This document shows positions 51,413 through 61,590 of a stretch of DNA of 64,000 nt, in pieces (the stretch's first letter is position 1; every line of letters starts with the position of its first letter). The stretch is from positions 496,001 to 560,000 of the forward strand of contig NZ_JBEPTK010000003.1 in NCBI RefSeq assembly GCF_040549485.1, in the 5' to 3' direction. The notes below the pieces were generated by a model, which ran no database searches, was not told where the DNA came from, and saw nothing but the letters and a program-made list of their open reading frames with translations. This DNA is from Constrictibacter sp. MBR-5. GTDB taxonomy: Bacteria > Pseudomonadota > Alphaproteobacteria > JAJUGE01. The position numbers were made by a program, and so were the translations under genes.

Positions 51413-52960
51413 ATGAACGGTGCGGAAAGTCTGGTCAGGACGCTGGTCGAGAACGAGGTCGACGTCTGTTTCACCAATCCCGGCACGTCGGAAATGCATT
51501 TCGTCGCCGCGCTGGACAAGGTCGACGGCATGCGCTGCGTCCTCGGCCTGTTCGAAGGCGTCGTGACGGGAGCGGCCGACGGCTACGCCCGCATGCTCGA
51601 CAAGCCGGCCTGCACCCTGCTCCATCTCGGTCCCGGCCTCGCCAACGCGTCGGCCAACCTGCACAACGCGAAGAAGGCCAACTCGCCGATCGTCAACATC
51701 GTCGGCGAGCACGCGACCTATCACATCAAGTACGACGCGCCGCTGACCGCCGACATCGAGGGCCTCGCCCGGCCGGTGTCGCACTGGGTGCGCACCTCGC
51801 CGGACGCCAAGTCGGTCGCCCGCGACGGCGCCGAGGCGATCACCGCCTCCATGTCCGGTGCCGGCCAGATCGCGACGCTGATCCTGCCCGCCAACACCGC
51901 GTGGAACGAGGCCGACGGCACCGTCCGCATGCCCGCCGTGCCGAAGCTGCCGACCGTCCCCGAGGACGGCGTGAAGGCCGCCGCCGAGGCGCTGCGCAGT
52001 GCAGGGGCGGCCGGCATGCTGCTGCTCAGCGGCATCGCGGTGCGTGAGAAGGGCCTGGAACTCGCCGGCCGCATCGCCGCCAAGACCGGCTGCCGCGTCA
52101 TGGCGCAGGGTTCGAACGCGCGCGTGCAGCGCGGCGCCGGCCGGTTCTCCGTCAACCGCATCCCCTATCCGGTGGACCAGGCGCTCGCCGTCCTGAAGGA
52201 CGTGAGCAAGCTCGTCCTCGTCGGCGCCAAGCACCCGGTGGCCTTCTTCGCCTATCCGGACAAGCCCAGCCTGCTGACGCCGGCCGACTGCCACGTCCTG
52301 CCGCTGGCGACGCTGGAGCAGGACATGCTCGACGCGCTGGAGCGGCTGGCGGACGCACTCGGCGCCAAGTCGACCGAGCCGAAGCTGCAGAAGCTGGCCC
52401 GTCCCGACCTTCCGTCCGGCGCCCTCAATCCGGACAGCATCGCCGCCATCCTGGGCGCCCTGCTGCCGGAGAACGCCATCGTCTGCGACGAGTCCGTTAC
52501 CACGGGCCGCGGCTTCTATCCGCTGACCGCCGGGGCGCCGCCGCACGACTGGCTGCAGAACATGGGCGGCTCGATCGGCCTCGGCCTGCCGCTCGCGACC
52601 GGCTGCGCGGTCGCCTGCCCGGACCGCAAGGTCGTCTGCCTCGAAGGCGACGGGAGCGGCATGTATACGGTCCAGTCGCTGTGGACGATGGCGCGGGAGA
52701 AGCTGGACGTGACCGTCCTGGTCTTCGCCAACCGCACCTATCAGATCCTGAAGGGCGAACTCGCCAACGTTGGCGCCGGCAATCCCGGCCGCAAGGCGAT
52801 GGACATGCTGGAGATCGGCCGTCCCGATCTCGACTGGGTCTCGATGGCCCGTTCGATGGGCGTCGAGGCCGGCCGCGCCTCGACCGCCGAGGAGCTGGCG
52901 CACCAGTTCCAGGCCGGGCTGCGGTCCGAAGGGCCGTACCTGATCGAAGTCATGCTCTGA
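51413..52960 (+). CDS. TPP-dependent acetolactate synthase-like enzyme
   Basis: ATG at 51413 follows CAGGAG. The 515-residue protein has the three-domain plan of the family. The activating Glu is in LFEGVVTGAADGY and the TPP/Mg motif begins LEGDGSG (about residues 410-416) and ends at N in VFANRTYQIL. GGSIGLGLPLATG is the pre-binding loop. It resembles benzoylformate decarboxylase and acetolactate synthase but is shorter than biosynthetic IlvB. Acts on 2-keto acids; the LLM gene follows 13 nt later. Confidence 0.85.
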   Translation: MNGAESLVRTLVENEVDVCFTNPGTSEMHFVAALDKVDGMRCVLGLFEGVVTGAADGYARMLDKPACTLLHLGPGLANASANLHNAKKANSPIVNIVGEHATYHIKYDAPLTADIEGLARPVSHWVRTSPDAKSVARDGAEAITASMSGAGQIATLILPANTAWNEADGTVRMPAVPKLPTVPEDGVKAAAEALRSAGAAGMLLLSGIAVREKGLELAGRIAAKTGCRVMAQGSNARVQRGAGRFSVNRIPYPVDQALAVLKDVSKLVLVGAKHPVAFFAYPDKPSLLTPADCHVLPLATLEQDMLDALERLADALGAKSTEPKLQKLARPDLPSGALNPDSIAAILGALLPENAIVCDESVTTGRGFYPLTAGAPPHDWLQNMGGSIGLGLPLATGCAVACPDRKVVCLEGDGSGMYTVQSLWTMAREKLDVTVLVFANRTYQILKGELANVGAGNPGRKAMDMLEIGRPDLDWVSMARSMGVEAGRASTAEELAHQFQAGLRSEGPYLIEVML

Positions 52961-52973
52961 GGGAGGCGGGCCA

Positions 52974-53993
<1,020 letters not shown>

Positions 53994-54002
<9 letters not shown>

Positions 54003-54779
54003 CGTCGTCACGGTAGGCGCTTCGATCGACCAGTCGGCGAGGGCCACGACCACGCTGCCGAAGCGGGTCGGGACCTCGAGCCGCTGCGGCACCGGGGGAA
54101 AACCGTCGGCCAGCCGCACGTAGCGGATGAGCCCGGGTGTCGCCTTGCTGGCGTCGACGTAGGGCTCCTTGCTCTTCGAAAAGCCGGCGACCTGCCTGTA
54201 GGCGATATGGCACGACAGGGCGTCCGGGCCGGCCGACATCAGCAGGTCGTAGCGGTAGCGCCCGTCGAAGACCGCGATCGGGCCGTCGCAACCGCGGCCG
54301 CGATCCAGCCGCTCCGCCAGGATGTAGAAGGCGGTGAGCGGATCGACGGTGCCATTGCGCAGGGGCGGCGGTACCTGCCGGTTCTCCGAAAGCGCCTTGG
54401 GCGCCAGCTTGACGGCCTCGACCGTCGTGAGCGTTGGTTCGAACAGCAACTGCGCGTAAGTTTCTTCGCTGCGCCGGACGCTGTCGCCCCGGTACCGGAC
54501 GCCCGCAATGCCCGCGCCGTCCGCCGAAAGGCGCCCTGCCGCTGACGCATGGTGGCGCCATGGGCTGAACAGGTCGACGATGCCGGCGGTCTCTAGATCG
54601 CTGGTGATCCGGAATGTCGACCGCGGATCCAGGACGGCCGAAACGTTCGCCAGGGGCAACCCGATCAGCGTGGCCTGATATCTCAATGCCATTGCCGCCG
54701 AGGCCGGTGTCGGAGCCGCCGTCAGAGCGGCTGCGGCCGCGATCAGGAACGACAGTGCCAGACGTCGGACAGTGCACAT
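53994..54779 (-). CDS. DUF3108 family periplasmic protein
   Basis: ATG at 54779 gives a 261-residue protein with a signal peptide ending near ASAAMA (about residue 30). The DUF3108 pattern follows: YQATLIGLPLANVSAVLD, the VDLFSPWRHHASAAGRL segment, PPLRNGTVDPLTAFYIL and GPIAVFDGRYRYDLLMS. These beta-rich envelope proteins have no known activity. The final residues (VTTSQ) are encoded in the overlap with the convergent LLM gene. Confidence 0.82.
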
Positions 54780-55044
54780 GGATCGGACTCCGGTCGGTTC
54801 CCCTGATGTCGGTTCGCCCGCGTGATATTGGATCGACGTCCCGGCGTGCCCATGGCGGAAGAAAATGCGATCCGCTTCCCCCATTTCTTGGGGCTTCTGC
54901 CGGTGTGCGGAACCCGACATTCTGATGCCTGCATCGACCGTTCATGCCCTTCCGGCCGCTGCGCCTCCAGCCTCGCCTTCACCAGGGAAACGATCCCATG
55001 ATCCTGCCGGCGCTTCCGGTCAATTTCTCGTGCCTCCCCACCGA

Positions 55045-55440
55045 ATGAACACCTCACCGGCCGCTCCGGCATTGCCGATCCTTGTGGTGGAGGACGACGC
55101 GGCGATCAGGCGGATCGTCCTCGCGCAGTTGAAGGCGCTCGGCTACGAAGCTGTGGGCGCCCCCGACGGCCGTGTCGCGCTGGCACTCCTGGACGACGGC
55201 CTGCGGCCGGGCCTTCTGTTCACCGACATGGTCATGCCCGGGGGCATGGACGGGCTCCAACTCGCAGCCGCTGTGGCGGATCGGCTGCCTGATGTCCGCG
55301 TGCTCTTCACTTCGGGTTACGGCCATCTGGGCGACGTGGAGGACGGTCGCCGTCCGCACGTGCTGGACAAGCCGTATCCGCGCGCCGCACTGGCGGCGAA
55401 GCTCGCTGAAGTCTGGGCGGCGGCGCCCTATCGCGACTGA
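55045..55440 (+). CDS. Single-domain response regulator receiver protein
   Basis: ATG at 55045 gives a 131-residue receiver domain: VVEDDAAIRR (acidic pocket), LLFTDMVMPGGMDG (phospho-Asp), LFTSGY (Thr/Ser) and LDKPYPRAAL (Lys). It has no output domain, so it works as a phosphate sink or a mobile partner of a kinase. None is adjacent. The end overlaps the NTP-transferase gene by 13 nt, tail to tail. Confidence 0.9.
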   Translation: MNTSPAAPALPILVVEDDAAIRRIVLAQLKALGYEAVGAPDGRVALALLDDGLRPGLLFTDMVMPGGMDGLQLAAAVADRLPDVRVLFTSGYGHLGDVEDGRRPHVLDKPYPRAALAAKLAEVWAAAPYRD

Positions 55441-56219
55441 GGCACGGCGGCGCGGGCGGCAAGGATGCTCTCCGCCATGGTCAGGTCGTCGGGCTTGTCG
55501 ACATCCATCGAGGCTTCGGCGAACGGCATCGAGACCGCCTCGGCCCGCGCGCCGAGAACGCGTGAGGCATGCCGCATCCCCTGCGCCAGCGTCAGCCGGC
55601 GCGTCAGGAACAGCAGCAGCGGCCACAGCCCGAACACCCGGACCATGCGCCACGGCCGCTTGCGCTCCTGCTCGACGCGGATCCAGAAGCGTACGGCCGC
55701 GAGCCCCTGCGGCCGCATGACGGCGAAGAGGTTGCAGCCCGAATAGCCGTCGTCGCGGAAGTTCAGATAGGTGCGCCGCGTCTGTGGATAGGCGGGCCGG
55801 ATCACGCTCCTGGGGGCCAGGCCGACGGTGATGTCCGCATCGGTGCCCGCCGAACGGCCGCAGAAATGCTCGACCATCTCCGCAGTCAACAGAGGGTGGT
55901 CGGCCGTCGTGACCAGCAGCGGGCCGCTTTCTCCCACGCTTTCGGCGGCAGCGAGGATGCTCCGGCTCGGGCTCGCCGCCGCAGCCACCGTCTCCACCCC
56001 GGGCGGCAGCACCGTGCGCAGGCTTCCGGGATCGTCGGTGCACACGAGGATCCGCCCGACGCTGCCCGACGCGGCCAGCGTGTCGAGCACCCGCGCCAGC
56101 ATCGGCCGGCCGGCGACGTCGGCCAGGAACTTGTGGGTCACGCCGCGGGCGCGCGCCACCGGATCGTCGGCGGATCGCCGTCCGGCGAGGACGAGCGCCG
56201 TGAACCGCGTCTGCGTCAC
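55428..56219 (-). CDS. Nucleotidyltransferase, MobA-like/GT-A fold
   Basis: GTG at 56219 overlaps the upstream stop (GTGA). The 263-residue product begins TALVLAGRR and continues VAGRPMLARVLDTLA. VTTADHPLLT is the metal-binding aspartate, with NLFAVMRP and the C-terminal SMDVDKPDDLTMAESIL. It has the form of MobA-like NTP transferases that activate sugars or small molecules. A hydrophobic patch (MVRVFGLWPLLLFLTRRL) near residues 190-210 is odd for this family and suggests membrane contact. Confidence 0.75.
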   Translation of the reverse strand: MTQTRFTALVLAGRRSADDPVARARGVTHKFLADVAGRPMLARVLDTLAASGSVGRILVCTDDPGSLRTVLPPGVETVAAAASPSRSILAAAESVGESGPLLVTTADHPLLTAEMVEHFCGRSAGTDADITVGLAPRSVIRPAYPQTRRTYLNFRDDGYSGCNLFAVMRPQGLAAVRFWIRVEQERKRPWRMVRVFGLWPLLLFLTRRLTLAQGMRHASRVLGARAEAVSMPFAEASMDVDKPDDLTMAESILAARAAVPQSR

Positions 56220-57364
56220 AGGCTCTTCTCGTAGATCCGCCACGCCTTGTAGGGCATGCCGCCGGCCGACTCGATCATCCGGCGCATCGGCAGGTTGTCC
56301 TCCAGGATCCACGACAGTTCGGCCTCGCGGAAGCCGCGCTGCGCTGCGGCGGCGTAGATCCGGTCGATCACCATGAAGGCCAGCGCTGCTCCGATCGCCG
56401 TGCTGTGCAGGTGGCTGCGCACGCCCATCAGCGGCAGCCGGCACGACCGGATCCGTCCGCCGAGCAGGCGCCAGGCCAGCTTCGCCCAGCCGAACGGCAG
56501 GAGGGAGCCGTTCAGGTCCGCCATCGCCTCGTTCATGTTCGGCAGCAGGATGCCGAAAGCGACGGGTTCGCCGTCCATCTCGACGATCTGCCCGAACTCG
56601 GGCCGCAGCACCATCTTCAGGTCGGACGCGACGCGGTCCATCTCGGCCTGGGTGAATGGCACGAATCCCCAGTTCCCGGACCAGGCGTCGTTGAAGATGC
56701 CGATGATGATCCGCAGCTCTTCGTCGAACGACTTCATCCGCAGGGGGCGGACCGTGATGTTGGGGACGTTGCGGGTCCGGTCGACGAGCCGCCGCGCCAC
56801 CGCCGGCAGCGGCTCACCGCGGATGTCGAAGCGATAGGCGATGGTGTCCCGGGCCTTGGCGTAGCCCCGCGCTTCCACATGGTCCGCATACCAGCGCCGG
56901 GCATGACCCGTCAGAAACACGGGTGGCAGGTCGAAGCCCTCGATCAGCAGGCCGCACTCGTCGTTGATCGAGAAGTTGAAGGGACCGCGCACCCGCCCGA
57001 TGCCGCGCGCCTTCAGCCAGCCTTCGGCGGCCTCGAACAGGGCGTCGAACACCGCAGGGTCGTCGATCGCCTCGATGAAGCCGAAATGGCCGAGATCGGC
57101 GCCCTGGCGCTCCTGGTCGAGGCGGTCGATCTGGGCGCTGATGCGGCCGACGGGCCGGCCGTCCCGCACCGCCACGAACAGTTCGGCCTCGGCGTGCTGG
57201 AAGTAGGGATTGCGCTTCCGGTCCAGGTGCTGGCGGCGCTCGAAGTTGAGCGGCGCCACCCAGTTCGGATCGTCACGATAGATGTCGAACGGGACCGCGA
57301 TGAAGCGGCCGAGGTCGCGCTTGTCGCGGACCGGCTCGATCGTGACCCGGTTCCCGCCGGTCAT
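56216..57364 (-). CDS. GNAT-like N-acyltransferase (382 aa)
   Basis: The 382-residue protein has a duplicated GNAT-like layout. The N-terminal half has AVRDGRPVGRISAQIDRLDQER, then GHFGFIEAIDDPAVFDALFEAAEGWLKARG and RVRGPFNFSINDECGLLIEG. The second half ends with FREAELSWILEDNLPMRRMIESAG, the acetyltransferase C-terminal pattern with an asparagine. Large proteins of this type are often annotated as hypothetical. It is coupled to the NTP transferase (GTGA), and the hydroxylase gene is 26 nt upstream, so the three form an operon. Confidence 0.7.
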   Translation of the reverse strand: MTGGNRVTIEPVRDKRDLGRFIAVPFDIYRDDPNWVAPLNFERRQHLDRKRNPYFQHAEAELFVAVRDGRPVGRISAQIDRLDQERQGADLGHFGFIEAIDDPAVFDALFEAAEGWLKARGIGRVRGPFNFSINDECGLLIEGFDLPPVFLTGHARRWYADHVEARGYAKARDTIAYRFDIRGEPLPAVARRLVDRTRNVPNITVRPLRMKSFDEELRIIIGIFNDAWSGNWGFVPFTQAEMDRVASDLKMVLRPEFGQIVEMDGEPVAFGILLPNMNEAMADLNGSLLPFGWAKLAWRLLGGRIRSCRLPLMGVRSHLHSTAIGAALAFMVIDRIYAAAAQRGFREAELSWILEDNLPMRRMIESAGGMPYKAWRIYEKSL

Positions 57365-57389
57365 GCGCCCTCTCCGGTCCGCCGACAGT

Positions 57390-58169
57390 TCAGCCGCGGC
57401 CCGACCCCTCCGCGAGGTCGCCCCTGTCGCGCAGGTCGTTCCCCTGCTGGGCGCGGGTCAGGTCCGCGACCCAGGGATAGCGCTCGGCCGCCTCGCCCTC
57501 GTAGCCGAGATTGCGGACCGTCGGGCTCCGCGGCACCTGGCCAGGCTTCTCGTAATAGGTCGAGAGCATCCGGTCCCACAGATAGTTGGTGATGCCGTAG
57601 TTGCCGTTCTCGTTGTGGAAGTGGTGCGCGAGGTGGAGCCGCTTGATCCGGCGCAGGAACTCCCACTTCGGCGTATAGGCCAGGTGCTGGATGCAGTGGC
57701 AGAACTCGTAGAAGCAGGTCATGGCCAGTCCGCCGGCGAGAGCGGCCGCAGCCCCGGGAAGGCCGCCGATCGCCCAGCCCACCGGCACCGTGGCGATCAC
57801 GATCGTCGGCAGCGTCGTGTGCAGCCCGCCGAACAGCACGCCCAGGTCGTTGGGATGCTGGTGATGGTCGAAGTGCACCCGTTTCCACAGTGCGGCGGTA
57901 TAGGGGGTCTTGTAGGGCCAGCTGCCGTGCAGCACCCAGCGGTGCAGCGCATACCAGACCAGCGGGTAGAGCAGGCAGGCGGCGAGGGCCGACGCGAGGA
58001 GCGGCAGGACGCCCGTCGCGGTGGCGACGGCGACGACGGCACTGACGACCAACAGCGCCAGATACACCTGGATCGCCGGGTAGGTGAAATAGGCCCTGAC
58101 GAGGTCCCGTAGCGTCATCCTGTTGAGGAGCCAGCTCTGCTCCCGCCACCGCCGGTAGCCGATGATCAC
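57390..58169 (-). CDS. Sterol desaturase/fatty acid hydroxylase family protein
   Basis: GTG at 58169 follows GGAGAAG; this gives 259 residues. The histidine clusters are HRWVLH (76-81), HFDHH (99-103), CHCIQH, and HLAHHFHNE, a di-iron ligand set. Three or four transmembrane helices flank them. The family hydroxylates or desaturates lipids in the membrane. Together with the acyltransferase-like and NTP-transferase genes, a lipid-modifying role is plausible. The 201-nt gap to LptF holds divergent promoters that I cannot place exactly. Confidence 0.87.
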   Translation of the reverse strand: MIIGYRRWREQSWLLNRMTLRDLVRAYFTYPAIQVYLALLVVSAVVAVATATGVLPLLASALAACLLYPLVWYALHRWVLHGSWPYKTPYTAALWKRVHFDHHQHPNDLGVLFGGLHTTLPTIVIATVPVGWAIGGLPGAAAALAGGLAMTCFYEFCHCIQHLAYTPKWEFLRRIKRLHLAHHFHNENGNYGITNYLWDRMLSTYYEKPGQVPRSPTVRNLGYEGEAAERYPWVADLTRAQQGNDLRDRGDLAEGSGRG

Positions 58170-58370
58170 CCTGCTTCTCCGCGACAAAAAGGCTGGGGCA
58201 CGCCGCCCGCTGACCGTCAAGACCACGTCCGCGACAGGCTAGCGATCTGGCCTCTCCGACGCGACTTCGCTAAAGACTGGGGTGATGTACGGAACAAGAG
58301 GGGTGTTTTCAACCGCCCCGGTCACCAGATGAGCGCGGTCCGACACCAGCGACCGTCGGCCCGTGGAGCC

Positions 58371-59558
58371 ATGCCGAACACGATCAGCCGCTACATCCTG
58401 CGACGGGTGCTGGTCTACCTTTTTGCGATGACCGGGCTCGCGCTGCTCGCGCTCCTGCTGGAGCGCATGATCCGCGTGATGGGCATCATCACGAATTGGG
58501 AAGGCGGCCTCACGCTCGTCGTCCGGATGATGCTGAACCTCGTGCCGCACTATCTCGGCATGGCGCTCCCGGCGGCCTTCTTCTTCGGCGTGCTGCTCAC
58601 CTTCAACCACATGAACCGCAACGGCGAACTGGCCGTCCTGCAGGCGTCGGGGCTGGGGCTGATCCGCCTGCTGCGGCCGGTGATCGGGCTGGCGCTCATT
58701 CTCGCCGCCGTCGCCGCCGTCACCTTCAGCTATCTGCAGCCCTACGGCCGCTATGCCTACAGGACGATCGCGCACGACGCGTCGCACGTGACGATCGGCT
58801 CGTCGGTGATGCCCGGGAAGTTCTTCCATACGGACGATATGACGTTCATGGCGGAGCGTGTCTCGCCGGACGGCATGCGCCTGGGCGGGATCTTCGTCTA
58901 CGAGCGCGACGGCAGCGGCCGGATGTTCACCACCACGGCCGACGAAGGCTCCTTCCTGCCCGGTCGGCAGTCCGGCGAGATCATGTTGCTTCTGCGCAAC
59001 GGGGTGCGCACGGAGAGCAGCCCGGCGGGGGGTGCCAAGAGCACGCTCACCTTCGACGAATATCGCTGGCCGATAAACCGCGGCGACGACTGGAGCTACC
59101 GTCCGCGCGGCAAGGACGAGCGTGAGCTTACCCTTCCGGAACTGTGGGCGGCGCGCAGCGATGCCCCCCCCGGCATCCGCGTGGCCGAGATCCGCGCCGA
59201 GTACCACGCCCGGATCGTGCAGATCCTATCCGTCGTCTTCCTGCCGTTCCTGGCGATGCCGCTGGGGCTGGGGGGCGGGCGAGGCGGCCAGACATACGGC
59301 ATCGGCCTCGGCATGCTGGCGCTGGTGGTCTACGAGCAGGCGCTGCAGTTCGGCCTGTCGCTCTCGGCCAAGGGCATCATCGCCCCGATGTTCGGCCTCT
59401 GGCTGCCGTTCCTTCTGTTCGCCGGCGGCAGTCTCGTCTTCTTCCTGCACACCAGCCTGCGCATCGTTTCGGAGCCGCTGGGATCGCTTCCGGCCCGGGT
59501 GGAAGGGCTGGTCGCGGGCATTTCCGGGCGTCTGCCGCGCCTGCGCCGTTCCACCTGA
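58371..59558 (+). CDS. lptF: Lipopolysaccharide export permease LptF
   Basis: ATG at 58371 follows GTGGAG. The 395-residue protein starts ISRYILRRVLVYLFAMTGLALL. It has three transmembrane helices (one with NLVPHYLGMALPAAFFFGVL), then a periplasmic beta-jellyroll, then three helices at the end. This is the YjgP/YjgQ plan. LptF and LptG form the inner-membrane channel with LptB that drives LPS to the outer membrane. First gene of the LptF-LptG pair; stop overlaps the LptG start (TGATG). Confidence 0.88.
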   Translation: MPNTISRYILRRVLVYLFAMTGLALLALLLERMIRVMGIITNWEGGLTLVVRMMLNLVPHYLGMALPAAFFFGVLLTFNHMNRNGELAVLQASGLGLIRLLRPVIGLALILAAVAAVTFSYLQPYGRYAYRTIAHDASHVTIGSSVMPGKFFHTDDMTFMAERVSPDGMRLGGIFVYERDGSGRMFTTTADEGSFLPGRQSGEIMLLLRNGVRTESSPAGGAKSTLTFDEYRWPINRGDDWSYRPRGKDERELTLPELWAARSDAPPGIRVAEIRAEYHARIVQILSVVFLPFLAMPLGLGGGRGGQTYGIGLGMLALVVYEQALQFGLSLSAKGIIAPMFGLWLPFLLFAGGSLVFFLHTSLRIVSEPLGSLPARVEGLVAGISGRLPRLRRST

Positions 59559-60625
59559 TGGGCGTCATCGACCGGTATTTCACGCGTCTCTTCGCCGCGC
59601 GTTTCCTGCTCCTGCTCTTCGGCATCGTCGCGCTGATGAGCCTGCTCGATTTCCTCGCCCAGGGGGACGACGTCGTCCGCGAGGGAACGGCCGCGCCCGC
59701 CGCGACGATCATCCGTTACCTCGCGCTTCGCCTGCCGGAGATCGTCTCGCGTGCGATTCCCTTCGCGGTCCTGCTGGCGACATTGGTCACCCTGTCGGGC
59801 ATGCAGCGGCAGAGCGAGCTCACGGCGCTGAAATCCTTCGGCATATCCCAGCTGCGGATCATGATGGCATTGGCGCCGGTCGCCGTGCTCATCGCCATTC
59901 CGCAGTTCTGGATCGACAGCGCCCTCGTGCCCTCCTCCGTGTCGGCGCTGCGCACCTGGGGCGTCGGCGACTATAAGCCGGTCGCCGCGAAGGACGATGC
60001 GGGCCTCACCTGGGCGCGGCAGGGCCATGACGTGGTCAGCTTCCGTGCCGCCGGCAGGGGCGGTCTGTCCGACGTCACCATCTTCCGGCGCGACGAGACG
60101 GGCCGGCTGCGCGAGCAGATCGAGGCGGCCCGGGCGCGGCCCGGCGCGGCGGGGTGGCGGCTGGAGGATGTGCGGGTGACACGGCCCGGCGCTCCGGCGC
60201 CCGAGCTTCACGAGAGCCTCGACTGGGCAGCGGGGCCGGACCGATCGCTGCTGCGCTCGCTCTCCGCCTATCCCCGCGAGATGTCCTTTCCGGAACTGGT
60301 GCGCTATGCCTACGAGCAGAATGTCGGCAGCAGCCCGCCCTATCTCTATGTCTTCTGGCTCCACAAGAAGGTCGCAGTCCCCGTGGCGACCGTGCTGATC
60401 GTGTTCCTGGCGGTACCCCTGGTCCAGGGCTTCAATCGCCGCGGCGGGGCCGCGCTCGTCATCGCGGCGGGCATCGCTCTGGGCTTCGTCTTCTTCAGCT
60501 TCGACGGCATCGTGGTGGCGCTCGGCGAGGCGGGGCTGCTGCCGCCGGCGCTTGCGGCCTGGGGACCGACCATCGCCTTCGCGGCGATCGCGGGGTCCAT
60601 CGCCCTGCGGCACGAGACGCTCTGA
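59558..60625 (+). CDS. lptG: Lipopolysaccharide export permease LptG
   Basis: The 355-residue protein has DRYFTRLFAARFLLLLFGIVALMSLLDFLA, the coupling-helix region SGMQRQSELTALKSFGISQLRI, a periplasmic domain, and C-terminal helices (PVATVLIVFLAVPLVQGF). It pairs with LptF. Coupling by TGATG supports equal amounts of both. The next gene starts 5 nt after the stop. Confidence 0.88.
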   Translation: MGVIDRYFTRLFAARFLLLLFGIVALMSLLDFLAQGDDVVREGTAAPAATIIRYLALRLPEIVSRAIPFAVLLATLVTLSGMQRQSELTALKSFGISQLRIMMALAPVAVLIAIPQFWIDSALVPSSVSALRTWGVGDYKPVAAKDDAGLTWARQGHDVVSFRAAGRGGLSDVTIFRRDETGRLREQIEAARARPGAAGWRLEDVRVTRPGAPAPELHESLDWAAGPDRSLLRSLSAYPREMSFPELVRYAYEQNVGSSPPYLYVFWLHKKVAVPVATVLIVFLAVPLVQGFNRRGGAALVIAAGIALGFVFFSFDGIVVALGEAGLLPPALAAWGPTIAFAAIAGSIALRHETL

Positions 60626-60630
60626 CGCCC

Positions 60631-61590
60631 GTGAAGATTGGCCTCATCAGCAACGGTCGCAGCCGCCGCAACCGCCGCACGCTCGCCCGGGTTTCCGAAA
60701 TCGCCAGTGCAGCGCCGGGCGTCGAGCATGCCGTCCTGGACGGCGTCGAAGGCCTCGAGGAGGCGCTGGCGGGGTTCGCCGCACGCGGGGTGGAGATCGT
60801 CGCCGTGAACGGCGGCGACGGGACGGTCCAGGCCGCCCTGACGGTCTTGCTCGGCCCGGCCACTCCCTTCGCGCGGCTGCCGCTTCTGGCCCTCCTGCCC
60901 GGCGGGACGACCAACATGACGGCCGCCGACGTCGGGCTGCGCGGCGGCCGGGAGCGTGGTCTCGCGCGTCTGATCGCCGCCGCGGCGGGGGCCGCCCGCC
61001 CCGCCACCGTCGAGCGGCATGTTGTCGGCGTGGACCGCGGCGTCGGCGAACCGGTCCAGTTCGGGATGTTCTTCGGGACCGCCGGAATCTGCCGCGCCAT
61101 CGAATATTGCCGGCAAGCGGTGCACCCGTTGAAGGTGAATTCTGGCCTCGCCTCGGCACTCACCCTGGCCGGCCTGTTCCGCCGCCTGCTGTTTCAGCGG
61201 GGCGGCTCGGATGCGGTGCTGTCGGGGGATCGGATCGCCGTCGCGCTGGACGGTCAAGACCCACAGGCGGCCGAGCATTTTCTGCTGCTGGTGACGACGC
61301 TAGACCGGCTCGTCCTCCGTTCGCGGCCGTTCTGGGGTACGGGATCGGGGGGGCTGCGCTACACCTCGGTGCGCTGGCCGCCGCGCGGGCTGCTCACGCG
61401 TGTGCCGCGCGTGATGTATGGTGGTGCGCCGCGCCGGCTGCCGCCGGAGACATACGAGAGCCGGTGCGCCGACCGGATCAGCCTGACGATGGACTGTCCC
61501 TACACGCTCGACGGGGAGACGTTCCGGCCGGCGCCGGGCATTCCGCTCACGCTGCACGACGGCGGCCGTGTTTCGTTCGTCCGGGTCTGA
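60631..61590 (+). CDS. Diacylglycerol/lipid kinase family protein
   Basis: GTG at 60631 is the start (VKIGLISNGRSRRNRR). The 319-residue product has the DAGK catalytic motif GGDGT (61-65) and PGGTTNM (90-96). Its C-terminal half has the DgkB-type beta-sandwich with TMDCPYTLDGE, the last lipid-kinase motif. It should phosphorylate a lipid such as diacylglycerol. Operon with lptF-lptG and the Tam41-like gene suggests envelope lipid turnover. Confidence 0.82.
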   Translation: MKIGLISNGRSRRNRRTLARVSEIASAAPGVEHAVLDGVEGLEEALAGFAARGVEIVAVNGGDGTVQAALTVLLGPATPFARLPLLALLPGGTTNMTAADVGLRGGRERGLARLIAAAAGAARPATVERHVVGVDRGVGEPVQFGMFFGTAGICRAIEYCRQAVHPLKVNSGLASALTLAGLFRRLLFQRGGSDAVLSGDRIAVALDGQDPQAAEHFLLLVTTLDRLVLRSRPFWGTGSGGLRYTSVRWPPRGLLTRVPRVMYGGAPRRLPPETYESRCADRISLTMDCPYTLDGETFRPAPGIPLTLHDGGRVSFVRV

